NCBI GenBank assembly: GCA_947464885.1
Contig: CANHYZ010000134.1
Coordinates: forward strand, 1 to 6,149
DNA length: 6,149 bases
DNA from: Flavobacteriales bacterium
GTDB lineage: Bacteria > Bacteroidota > Bacteroidia > Flavobacteriales_D > Sanyastnellaceae
Direction of reading: 5' to 3'
The translations under genes were made by a program, and so were the position numbers. The notes beneath the pieces are model-generated. The model did not search any database and was not told the origin of the DNA. It was given only the letters and a program-made list of their open reading frames with translations. How positions within the stretch are numbered: the first letter of the stretch is position 1; the number at the start of each line of letters is the position of its first letter. Below are positions 1 through 5,580 of this stretch, one piece after another.

Positions 1-1
1 A

Positions 2-163
2 GCCGGCGGCTTAAACATCACTTCCGACTTAAGTCTGCAAGAAGCAATGGATGAAGTGAGCAGTATAAAAATGAATAAACGATGGAATCTTGACGGCATA
101 CCGTTTTTTTTTACCAAAAGTAATACCTCAAGGCCTTCGCATGACAATGAAAATCCGCGTTGA
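2..163 (+). CDS. 3' end of an unrecognised protein-coding gene (partial)
   Basis: This reading frame is open from the left edge to a TGA at 161-163 and gives 53 C-terminal residues. It is the only plus-strand frame open across the stretch: frame 1 stops at 52-54 and frame 3 stops at once. The peptide begins AGGLNITSDLSLQEAMDEV, continues with a segment RWNLDGIPFFF, and ends in a polar tail rich in Ser, Asn and Pro. The first part reads like folded protein with an amphipathic helix; the last 15 or so residues look disordered. I do not recognise the family. In many Bacteroidota a diaminopimelate epimerase gene lies upstream of the acetyltransferase/MltG pair, but this C-terminus does not look like that enzyme. 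A nine-T run at 104-112 encodes the three Phe. Part of it may not be translated if the gene really ends at 52-54 in frame 1. Confidence 0.45.
   Translation, partial: AGGLNITSDLSLQEAMDEVSSIKMNKRWNLDGIPFFFTKSNTSRPSHDNENPR
93..112 (+). terminator. Terminator-like hairpin with T tract inside the 3' end of the first ORF
   Basis: Bases 93-96 (ACGG) pair with 101-104 (CCGT) around a four-base loop CATA. The T run spans 104-112. The geometry is that of an intrinsic terminator, but the stem is only four base pairs, with one possible G-U pair outside it. It sits about 50 bases before the stop of the open frame, so it may be coincidental, or it may mark the true end of a gene in frame 1 that stops at 52-54. 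Confidence 0.25.
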
Positions 164-181
164 ATTTTGCCTCTTAAATAC

Positions 182-198
182 TGTTCAAAAGCTGAACA
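182..198. repeat. Inverted repeat TGTTCA-N5-TGAACA in the intergenic gap
   Basis: Six-base perfect arms at 182-187 and 193-198 are separated by AAAGC. No T tract follows on the plus strand, so it does not look like an intrinsic terminator. It could be a weak mRNA stem or a protein-binding dyad. Arms of this size can also arise by chance. Confidence 0.3.
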
Positions 199-206
199 AA
201 TAAGAT

Positions 207-220
207 GAAGGATGTCCTTC
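207..220. promoter_or_regulatory. Palindrome GAAGGA-TG-TCCTTC just upstream of the -7 element
   Basis: Six-base arms at 207-212 and 215-220 are perfect reverse complements with a two-base centre. The centre is too short for a full hairpin loop, which favours a DNA-level dyad such as an operator half-site pair. It ends six bases before the putative -7 element at 226-233, inside the region RNA polymerase would cover. No matching copy was noticed elsewhere in the window. Confidence 0.3.
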
Positions 221-225
221 GAACT

Positions 226-233
226 TATATTTG
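226..233 (+). promoter_or_regulatory. Candidate Bacteroidota -7 promoter element (TATATTTG) for the acetyltransferase-mltG unit
   Basis: TATATTTG matches the Bacteroidota housekeeping-sigma -7 consensus TAnnTTTG exactly. It lies 18 bases before the ATG at 252, so transcription would start around 238-241 and leave a leader of roughly a dozen bases. No convincing TTG/TTTG -33 element is seen at the usual distance (about 200-207), so the promoter is weak, activator-dependent, or a chance match. Confidence 0.35.
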
Positions 234-251
234 ACGAATAGCATAGTTTGA

Positions 252-749
252 ATGATAAAAACGCTCATCAGACCATTAGTTCATGAGGACATTGAGCTTG
301 TTTTCGAATGGGAAAATCTCGAGGAATTCTGGCGTGTATCGGACGAAAACGGCCCGTTTGATCGGGAGCAAATTGCATCTTTTATGCAACGATGTTTAAT
401 CGAGGAGGGAGGTGAAATCAAGCGATGGATTATTGAAACGGACACTCACCTGCCCATTGGAATCATTGATCTCTTTAATATCGATTGGCTGCTCAAAAGC
501 GCAGACGTTGGAATCATGATTGCTTCCGAGGAATTTCGTGTTAAGGGACATGCAGGTCGAGCACTCAACTTATTGATTCAACGGCTGCTCAAGGAGAAGT
601 GGACCTTGCTCCGGGCGTTGATTCATGCAGATAATGAGGCCAGTTTAAAGCTATTTGAGTCTTTGCAGTTTTCAGCCGGTGCGCGAAAGCTTCATCGCAG
701 TAAGGCGGCCATACAATATGTTTGCTTCCTCAGCTATCACGAAAAATGA
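252..749 (+). CDS. GNAT-family N-acetyltransferase
   Basis: The protein has 165 residues, the normal length for a single GCN5-related acetyltransferase domain, which transfers acetyl from acetyl-CoA to an amine. The N-terminus (RPLVHEDIELVFEWEN) is the first strand and helix typical of the RimJ/RimL/SpeG-like branch. Strand beta-4 is ADVGIMIAS (84-92). The acetyl-CoA pyrophosphate loop follows at 96-104 (RVKGHAGRA), with Ala in place of the second Gly of the usual Q/R-x-x-G-x-G/A pattern. The late motif HADNEASLKLFESLQF (125-140) corresponds to the common N-x-x-S-x-x-L-F-E-x-x-G-F, with Gln where Gly is usual. The start is fixed: an in-frame TGA at 249-251 touches the ATG. There is no Shine-Dalgarno sequence. 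The stop overlaps the mltG ATG, so the genes are probably translationally coupled. The substrate (polyamine, protein N-terminus, or a cell-wall amino sugar or peptide) cannot be told from sequence. Confidence 0.9.
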   Translation: MIKTLIRPLVHEDIELVFEWENLEEFWRVSDENGPFDREQIASFMQRCLIEEGGEIKRWIIETDTHLPIGIIDLFNIDWLLKSADVGIMIASEEFRVKGHAGRALNLLIQRLLKEKWTLLRALIHADNEASLKLFESLQFSAGARKLHRSKAAIQYVCFLSYHEK

Positions 750-1759
750 AAAAGTCGATCAAGCTTGTTCTCCTTGTATTTGGGTTGGTGACCACCTTCC
801 TGTCTGTGTTCATTTACCACGTTTTGTTCTCGAGCAATCTGGAGGATGTGCAAAATGATATCACCATAAGTTGCCGCAACCAGAAGAGCATCGAGGAGTT
901 TATTGCATTGAATCAGTTACCTCTCAGACGTTCATTCGACTTCAAGCTTGCATGCGCAATCAAGCGATTCAGCAAAGTTAAGCCCGGTAATTATCGATTT
1001 ACCGCAGGCATGAGCAATACGGAAATCATTCATCATTTGCGCTCAGGGGGAATTCCGGTAGTCAGTGTGAGGCTCGACAGTGCAACCGATATTTACGGTA
1101 TAGCCGGTGTTTTGGGTGCTTCCATGCGTTACGACAGCACAGAATTTATTACGCAGTTTCTTGATCCCCTTTTGCTCGACTCTCTGCAAACGGATTCCTT
1201 CAATGTATCCGGGCTGATACTCCCCAACACGTATGAATTCTATTGGAACATGTCTCCTAAGGCTTTCATCCAACGCATGATGAAAGAGCAGACTTCGTTT
1301 TGGACTGCTGACCGGAAATTGAAAGCCCAAGCGCTTGGTCTTTCAGAGAAGGAGATTGTCATATTGGCTTCAATCGTGAAAGCGGAAACGGCAACCCTGG
1401 AGGAAGCCAATATGATTGCCGGGCTCTACTTGAATCGACTCAGCATTGGTATGCCTCTTCAATCCGATCCTACGGCCATTTTTGGCACGCGCAAAAATGC
1501 ACAGCGCGTTTACCTTTCCGACATCCAGTCAGACAATCCATACAATACGTACAAGTTCAAAGGACTGCCACCGGGGCCGATTAATCTTCCCGAGGCGGCC
1601 TATATCGAAGCTGTGTTAAAAGCTTCGACGCACCGCTATATATATATGTGTGCTCAGCCCGGGGGAACCGGTAGACACAATTTTGCCCTGAGTCTGTCGG
1701 AACATGAGAGCAACCGACGTTCATATATCCGCTGGCTCAATTCCCGTAGCATCGAATAG
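746..1759 (+). CDS. mltG: Endolytic murein transglycosylase MltG (YceG family)
   Basis: A 337-residue inner-membrane enzyme that cleaves nascent peptidoglycan strands inside the chain and is thought to set glycan length by ending polymerisation. One membrane anchor lies at about residues 5-26 with a short basic cytoplasmic tail (MKKSIK). A LysM-like region follows (PGNYRF...IIHHLRSG, about 80-101). The catalytic domain carries GLILPNTYEFYW (156-167), the ASIVKAET motif with the presumed catalytic Glu214, YLNRLSIGMPLQSDPT (228-243), and NPYNTYKFKGLPPGPI (264-279), all YceG hallmarks. Many relatives have two Glu in the active-site motif (IVEKET); here the first is Lys, leaving only the invariant second one. 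The length is close to the E. coli enzyme. I chose the ATG at 746 because it overlaps the upstream TGA as ATGA and begins directly with the signal anchor; a TTG at 722 would add eight unlikely residues. No terminator is visible after it. Confidence 0.95.
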   Translation: MKKSIKLVLLVFGLVTTFLSVFIYHVLFSSNLEDVQNDITISCRNQKSIEEFIALNQLPLRRSFDFKLACAIKRFSKVKPGNYRFTAGMSNTEIIHHLRSGGIPVVSVRLDSATDIYGIAGVLGASMRYDSTEFITQFLDPLLLDSLQTDSFNVSGLILPNTYEFYWNMSPKAFIQRMMKEQTSFWTADRKLKAQALGLSEKEIVILASIVKAETATLEEANMIAGLYLNRLSIGMPLQSDPTAIFGTRKNAQRVYLSDIQSDNPYNTYKFKGLPPGPINLPEAAYIEAVLKASTHRYIYMCAQPGGTGRHNFALSLSEHESNRRSYIRWLNSRSIE

Positions 1760-1772
1760 CCCACTTAAGCAG

Positions 1773-1803
1773 ATTGTTAATAAGTCGAGTTTCGCTATCT
1801 TTG
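1773..1803 (+). promoter_or_regulatory. Bacteroidota-type promoter for the hybrid histidine kinase
   Basis: ATTG at 1773-1776 (-33 element, consensus TTTG/TTG) and TATCTTTG at 1796-1803 (exact TAnnTTTG -7 element) are separated by 19 bases, within the spacing described for Bacteroides and Flavobacterium promoters. Transcription should begin a few bases after 1803, almost at the ATG at 1811. This implies a leaderless or nearly leaderless mRNA. Confidence 0.55.
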
Positions 1804-1810
1804 CTTTCCG

Positions 1811-4006
1811 ATGATTGCAAGAGGCAAAATCCTCCTAAGACTAAAAATCTTTTTTGCGCTAATGGTTTTGGTAGCCGTTGCGTCGGGCGTTCTATTATTT
1901 ACCAGTCAAAACCAACAGAGCAACTATTTATCGAAAGTAAGTCTGTCATCCCGTCAAAAAGCCCTTGCCGAAGAGTTGGGGCGACGAATGATCAAGATTA
2001 AGGATTTATCCGCTCAAGGACTTGACTACACTGAAGAGATCAATGACTTTAAGTTAGGATTAAATAAATGGGAGAATGCCCAAAAGGCACTTATCACCGG
2101 CAGTGATCAATATGGTACTACGGCGAATAACTCGAATGCCGCTCAGGCCATGCTTCAGGAATCTTCTGTTCATTTTGTTCATGCACGCGATCATCTGAGT
2201 GCATTCATCAGTGCTCCCGATCAAATGACCGCAGGCAAGACCGATTCCACTGAGGTCGTTCTAGACACCTACATCAGCAGTATCAATAACGTCACGGGGA
2301 AATTTCTTTCGGAAAGTGACATGCTCAATAAGGTGATGCTGACAGCCGTAATTGGTGTTAGTGCAGGCGCTATTATTTTATTTGTGTTAGCCCTTGTGCT
2401 CCTAATAAGACCGGTATCCAAGACGTTTGAGGCCATGGATGAGGAGTTGGAAAAATCAGACGTCGCAATCAAGGAAGCCCTGAATGCGAAGACTGAGTTT
2501 TTATCCAACATGAGTCACGAGGTGCGAACGCCGCTGAATGGGGTCATCGGTATGAGCGAGCTTCTGCTTCAAAGTAAACTTGCGGAGGAGCAGCGCGCAT
2601 TCGCGAAGACCATACACAACAGCGCACTTCAACTTTTGGATTTGCTTAACAATGTACTGGACGTTGCTAAAATGCAATCCTCGAAATCGGAAATAACCAA
2701 AGAGCGTTTCTCCTTGAGCGATTGTGTCGAACAGGTCGTTGACCTATTGAAGCCTTTGGCCATGAGCAAGAAAGTCGAATTAATGAGCGACTTTCAGAAC
2801 AATGTACCTCTCGAAGTAATCGGCGATGAAAACAGAATTCGTCAAATCCTGATTAACCTCGTGAACAACGCCATCAAATTCACCGACAAGGGAGAAGTTG
2901 TCATACACACGGAAGTCATCAATACCGAGCAGGAATTTACACAATTGCAGTTCAGTGTTATTGACACCGGAATTGGTATTGAGCGTGAAAAGTTGGATCG
3001 CATTTTCGATTCATTTTATCAGGTCGACTCCAGCTCACACAAGAAATACAGCGGTTCAGGTTTAGGCCTTTCGATATGTCAAAGTCTGGCTCAGGAACTT
3101 GGCAGTAAGATTAACGTGCAAAGCACCGTGGGAAAAGGGTCAACATTTTCATTCAGCGTGGTAGTTGAAACAACCGGTGAAACACAGCTTCGAAAGATTC
3201 AAGCGCTCCACGGCATGAAGGCGCTTGTCATTGATGACAACACAACCAACCTGAAGATACTTGTGAAGCAACTTTCCGGTTGGGGCATTCAAGCTACTCC
3301 CTTTAATAGTCCTCAGTTGGTCACCGATATCATGTCGAATCTCGACAAATTCGATTTTGTTATTCTGGACATGCAGATGCCGGAAATGGATGGCCAGTTG
3401 GTTGCTGAAAAAATCCGTTCGAAATACAGTCGCACGGAGTTACCGATTATCGTTCTATCCTCACTTGGGGAACACTTGTTGTCGGACACTAACAACGTTT
3501 ACAACGCTTATCTGACCAAGCCTGCAAAACAGTTCAAGTTACTCGACACCATTATCGATGTCATGAAGGTTAGTCCCTCGCAACAGGCTCGCCTTTCAAT
3601 GACTTCAGGTAACGCTGATGTCCTTGCGACACGATCAAACCTGCGCATTCTCTTGGCGCAAGACAATGAGCTATCGCGTGCCGTGACCACCAAGACTCTA
3701 AAACTTCTAGGCCACCGTCACATTACCGTATCCAACGTTAAAGATGTGCTGGAGAAATCCAGAAGAGAGGATTTCGATTTGATCCTTATGGACATCAACG
3801 AGCAAGAAAGTATTGGCATGGATACTACTCGTAATCTGAAGCGATCGATTGATTCGGATGACATGCCGGTGATTATCGGAATGACCAACAAGGGTAAAAA
3901 AGACACAGCTCAATTCATGCAAGCAGGCATGGACGACTTAGTGGAGACGCCAACGCGACCTGAAGCATTGCAGGAAAAAATAAACCGTTGGCTCATTACC
4001 GAATAA
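1811..4006 (+). CDS. Membrane-bound hybrid histidine kinase with two receiver domains
   Basis: A 731-residue sensor kinase. Transmembrane helices at about 12-31 and 177-199 flank a mostly helical periplasmic sensor of about 145 residues. Its start, SLSSRQKALAEELGRRMIKI (44-63), resembles the PilJ/NarX-type sensor helix, so that family is inferred. A short charged, coiled-coil-like linker (201-226) replaces a full HAMP domain. HisKA has the H box SHEVRTPLNG with phospho-acceptor His236. The ATPase domain has the N box around Asn353, G1 DTGIGI (385-390), an F box near 399-402 and G2 GSGLGL (415-420). Receiver 1 (about 469-585) is complete: Asp475/Asp476, phospho-Asp520, Ser550, Lys570. Receiver 2 (about 611-728) keeps Asp618, Asp661 and Thr692 but has Gln617 for an acidic residue and Thr713 for the conserved Lys. 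No HPt or output domain is present, so the signal must leave through another protein. The ATG at 1811 is the first possible start after an in-frame TAA at 1781. The ligand is unknown. Confidence 0.93.
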   Translation: MIARGKILLRLKIFFALMVLVAVASGVLLFTSQNQQSNYLSKVSLSSRQKALAEELGRRMIKIKDLSAQGLDYTEEINDFKLGLNKWENAQKALITGSDQYGTTANNSNAAQAMLQESSVHFVHARDHLSAFISAPDQMTAGKTDSTEVVLDTYISSINNVTGKFLSESDMLNKVMLTAVIGVSAGAIILFVLALVLLIRPVSKTFEAMDEELEKSDVAIKEALNAKTEFLSNMSHEVRTPLNGVIGMSELLLQSKLAEEQRAFAKTIHNSALQLLDLLNNVLDVAKMQSSKSEITKERFSLSDCVEQVVDLLKPLAMSKKVELMSDFQNNVPLEVIGDENRIRQILINLVNNAIKFTDKGEVVIHTEVINTEQEFTQLQFSVIDTGIGIEREKLDRIFDSFYQVDSSSHKKYSGSGLGLSICQSLAQELGSKINVQSTVGKGSTFSFSVVVETTGETQLRKIQALHGMKALVIDDNTTNLKILVKQLSGWGIQATPFNSPQLVTDIMSNLDKFDFVILDMQMPEMDGQLVAEKIRSKYSRTELPIIVLSSLGEHLLSDTNNVYNAYLTKPAKQFKLLDTIIDVMKVSPSQQARLSMTSGNADVLATRSNLRILLAQDNELSRAVTTKTLKLLGHRHITVSNVKDVLEKSRREDFDLILMDINEQESIGMDTTRNLKRSIDSDDMPVIIGMTNKGKKDTAQFMQAGMDDLVETPTRPEALQEKINRWLITE

Positions 4007-4008
4007 AC

Positions 4009-4947
4009 GTGTTTGCGCGTTTCCATCTGCACCGGAATTATCACACTGCGCATGGTAGGCTCATCTGCCTTCAAATCCTGTTCTTCTTATTTATTTTCAC
4101 ACATCTTCCAAACGCGTCCGCGCAATGCGACACATTACCGACGCACAATAAAAAATTATGGGCATTGGGCATTGGCATCGTTCCAACAGCATCGAGTTAT
4201 ATTTTGCTCAACGAACTTTGGTACAAAGATTATCCACGAACACAGATGCATTCATTCAACGATAATGGAGAGTGGTTACAGATGGATAAAGCTGGACATG
4301 CGTTCAGCGCATACCAACTCTGCAAGCTCTACACCTCGCTCTATCGTTGGTCTTCAATAGACAATCCATCATCGATCATGTTAGGGTGTGCAAGCAGTAT
4401 GCTCTACCTCACAAGCATAGAACTCTTGGATGGACGAAGTGCACAATGGGGATTTTCGTGGGGTGACATGCTTGCTAATACGAGTGGAAATTTTTTGTTT
4501 TTCGCGCAACAAAAATGTTGGAACGAACAACGCATCGCACTCAAGTTTTCCTATCAACCATCAGTGTATGCGAAAGAAAATCCTGAACTGTTAGGGCGTA
4601 ATTTTCAACAACGCATCATCAAAGACTACAATGCACAAACGTATTGGGCTTCATTCAACATACATCAATTTATGGCTTCTGACGCGGCTTTCCCGCGTTG
4701 GTTGAATCTCGCAATAGGATATGGCGCAACAAAAATGACGACTGCAAAAAACGTTGTTGATGATGTTAATAATTTTCAACGCGAGCGTGAATTCTACTTT
4801 TCATTTGATGCAGATTTGGAACGTGTTCAATGGAAGAAAAAATGGATGCGACGAACAGCGAAAGTTTTAAGCTTCATAAAAATTCCGGGACCAACTTTAG
4901 AAATTCGTGAAGGTGGAAATTTGAAACTACACGGATTGTTTTTTTGA
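4009..4947 (+). CDS. DUF2279 (YfiM-like) exported protein of unknown function
   Basis: About 312 residues from GTG 4009. The first in-frame ATG lies far inside the conserved domain, so the start is non-ATG: GTG 4009 two bases after the kinase stop, or TTG 3988 overlapping the kinase by 19 bases. I prefer GTG. A signal peptide ends near residue 38, with hydrophobic core LICLQILFFLFIF and a probable signal peptidase I site after ASA. There is no lipobox, unlike E. coli YfiM, which is predicted to be a lipoprotein. Family hallmarks are YKDYPRTQMHSFNDNGEW (72-89) with QMDKAGHAFSAY (91-102), then a hydrophobic stretch, SIELLDGRSAQWGFSWGD (136-153) with LANTSGN, and IKDYNAQTYW (204-213). The conserved His, Asp and Trp residues suggest a small membrane-associated fold, but no reaction is known. 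The rest is less conserved and basic near the C-terminus. Location directly behind the kinase suggests co-expression. Confidence 0.8.
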   Translation: MFARFHLHRNYHTAHGRLICLQILFFLFIFTHLPNASAQCDTLPTHNKKLWALGIGIVPTASSYILLNELWYKDYPRTQMHSFNDNGEWLQMDKAGHAFSAYQLCKLYTSLYRWSSIDNPSSIMLGCASSMLYLTSIELLDGRSAQWGFSWGDMLANTSGNFLFFAQQKCWNEQRIALKFSYQPSVYAKENPELLGRNFQQRIIKDYNAQTYWASFNIHQFMASDAAFPRWLNLAIGYGATKMTTAKNVVDDVNNFQREREFYFSFDADLERVQWKKKWMRRTAKVLSFIKIPGPTLEIREGGNLKLHGLFF

Positions 4948-4983
4948 AAATGACCTGAGCAGAAACCGAAGTAGAAAATTGAA

Positions 4984-5502
4984 ATGGGTGTTTATCGCGT
5001 AACAGAAATTTCGAGCTCGTCTCCCTTAAGCTGGGAAGATGCAACAACGAAAATTGTAGAAGATGCAAACCTCCGTTTCAATTCGATAACTTCAGTTTAT
5101 GTTCAAGACCAAACCGCAAGAGTTGTGAATGGGAAGGTGAATGAGTTTTGCGTTACGGCCAAGGTCACTTATGAAATTGTAAATCACAAATCAACCGTTA
5201 CAAATATGAAAACAAAGTCAAAATCACACGCTGCCCCTAAGGCCGTGAAGAAGGCTGCTGCCAAGAAGGCTGCTCCTAAGAAGAAAGCTGCTGCTAAGAA
5301 AGCTGCTCCTAAGAAGAAGGCTGCTGCACCGAAGAAGGCTGCTGCTAAGAAGGCTGCACCGAAGAAGGCTGCTGCTAAGAAGGCTGCTGCACCGAAGAAG
5401 GCTGCTGCTAAGAAGGCCGCTCCGAAGAAGGCTGCTGCTCCTAAGAAAGCTGCTGCTCCTAAGAAGGCTGCTGCTCCTAAGAAAGCTGCTGCTAAGAAGT
5501 AA
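4984..5502 (+). CDS. Dodecin domain fused to a lysine/alanine/proline-rich histone H1-like tail
   Basis: 172 residues in two parts. Residues 1-67 match the dodecin fold: a first strand GVYRVTEIS, the signature SPLSWEDATTKIVEDAN helix, then strands SVYVQDQTARVVNGKV and FCVTAKVTYEIV. Dodecins assemble as hollow dodecamers, classically binding flavins. Here the usual flavin-stacking Trp position is Ser37 and the usual Gln is Cys56, so flavin binding is doubtful. Residues 76-172 form an H1-like tail with 38 Lys and no acidic residue, built of 15 blocks of the types AAAKK, AAPKK, AAPKKK and AAAPKK after residue 90. Such tails bind DNA or RNA by charge. No stop separates the parts; Met75 (codon at 5206) could also start a free H1-like protein. 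The stop is doubled (TAA TAG). There is no Shine-Dalgarno sequence and no clear promoter in the 36-base gap upstream, so it may share the upstream transcript. A strong terminator follows. Confidence 0.85.
   Translation: MGVYRVTEISSSSPLSWEDATTKIVEDANLRFNSITSVYVQDQTARVVNGKVNEFCVTAKVTYEIVNHKSTVTNMKTKSKSHAAPKAVKKAAAKKAAPKKKAAAKKAAPKKKAAAPKKAAAKKAAPKKAAAKKAAAPKKAAAKKAAPKKAAAPKKAAAPKKAAAPKKAAAKK
5254..5499 (+). repeat. Coding tandem repeat for the (A)AAxKK blocks of the H1-like tail
   Basis: Fifteen consecutive units of 15 or 18 bases, all multiples of three, encode six AAAKK, five AAAPKK, two AAPKK and two AAPKKK blocks. The 3' part is nearly perfect: three 18-base units at 5431-5484 (GCTGCTGCTCCTAAGAAR) differ only in the last base. 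Codon use is very narrow (mainly GCT for Ala and AAG for Lys), which fits recent growth by duplication. Gain or loss of units would keep the reading frame. Confidence 0.85.
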
Positions 5503-5507
5503 TAGAC

Positions 5508-5518
5508 TTCGTAACGAA
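5508..5518. repeat. Short palindrome TTCGT-A-ACGAA before the terminator
   Basis: Five-base perfect arms (5508-5512 and 5514-5518) lie around a single A, between the stop codon and the terminator stem. It is too tight for a hairpin and may be chance or part of a complex 3' structure. Confidence 0.2.
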
Positions 5519-5521
5519 ATG

Positions 5522-5552
5522 AAAACCCCGCAATGCGGGGTTTTTTGTTTTA
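5522..5552 (+). terminator. Strong rho-independent terminator between convergent genes
   Basis: The stem AAAACCCCGC (5522-5531) pairs perfectly with GCGGGGTTTT (5535-5544) around an AAT loop. The T tract covers 5541-5546 and continues as GTTTT. It terminates the dodecin-H1 transcript. Read from the other strand, the same stem is followed by four T, so it may also stop the minus-strand nuclease transcript, which ends 28 bases away. Confidence 0.92.
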
Positions 5553-5580
5553 CAGAATTGTGTTCAACAATCGGGCATTC

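Noticed and set aside
722..745. TTG start at 722 for MltG, adding eight residues
   Set aside because: The ATG at 746 overlaps the upstream stop as ATGA and begins exactly with the membrane anchor; the extra residues are unneeded.
655..858. Open frame overlapping the end of the acetyltransferase and the start of mltG
   Set aside because: It lies wholly within two well-supported genes in another frame and its peptide has no recognisable features.
1043..1330. Minus-strand open frame of 95 codons inside mltG
   Set aside because: It is antisense to the conserved MltG catalytic domain, with no homology-like features; treated as a shadow.
3707..3922. Two minus-strand open frames opposite receiver 2
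   Set aside because: They overlap each other and run antisense to a clear receiver domain; no independent support.
4939..4945. T7 run at the end of the DUF2279 gene as a terminator
   Set aside because: No GC-rich stem precedes it, and the Ts are codons for the final Phe residues plus the first base of the stop.
5254..5499. Repeat array considered as CRISPR or non-coding tandem repeat
   Set aside because: Units are contiguous without unique spacers, multiples of three, and encode a continuous Lys/Ala/Pro tail in frame with the dodecin domain.
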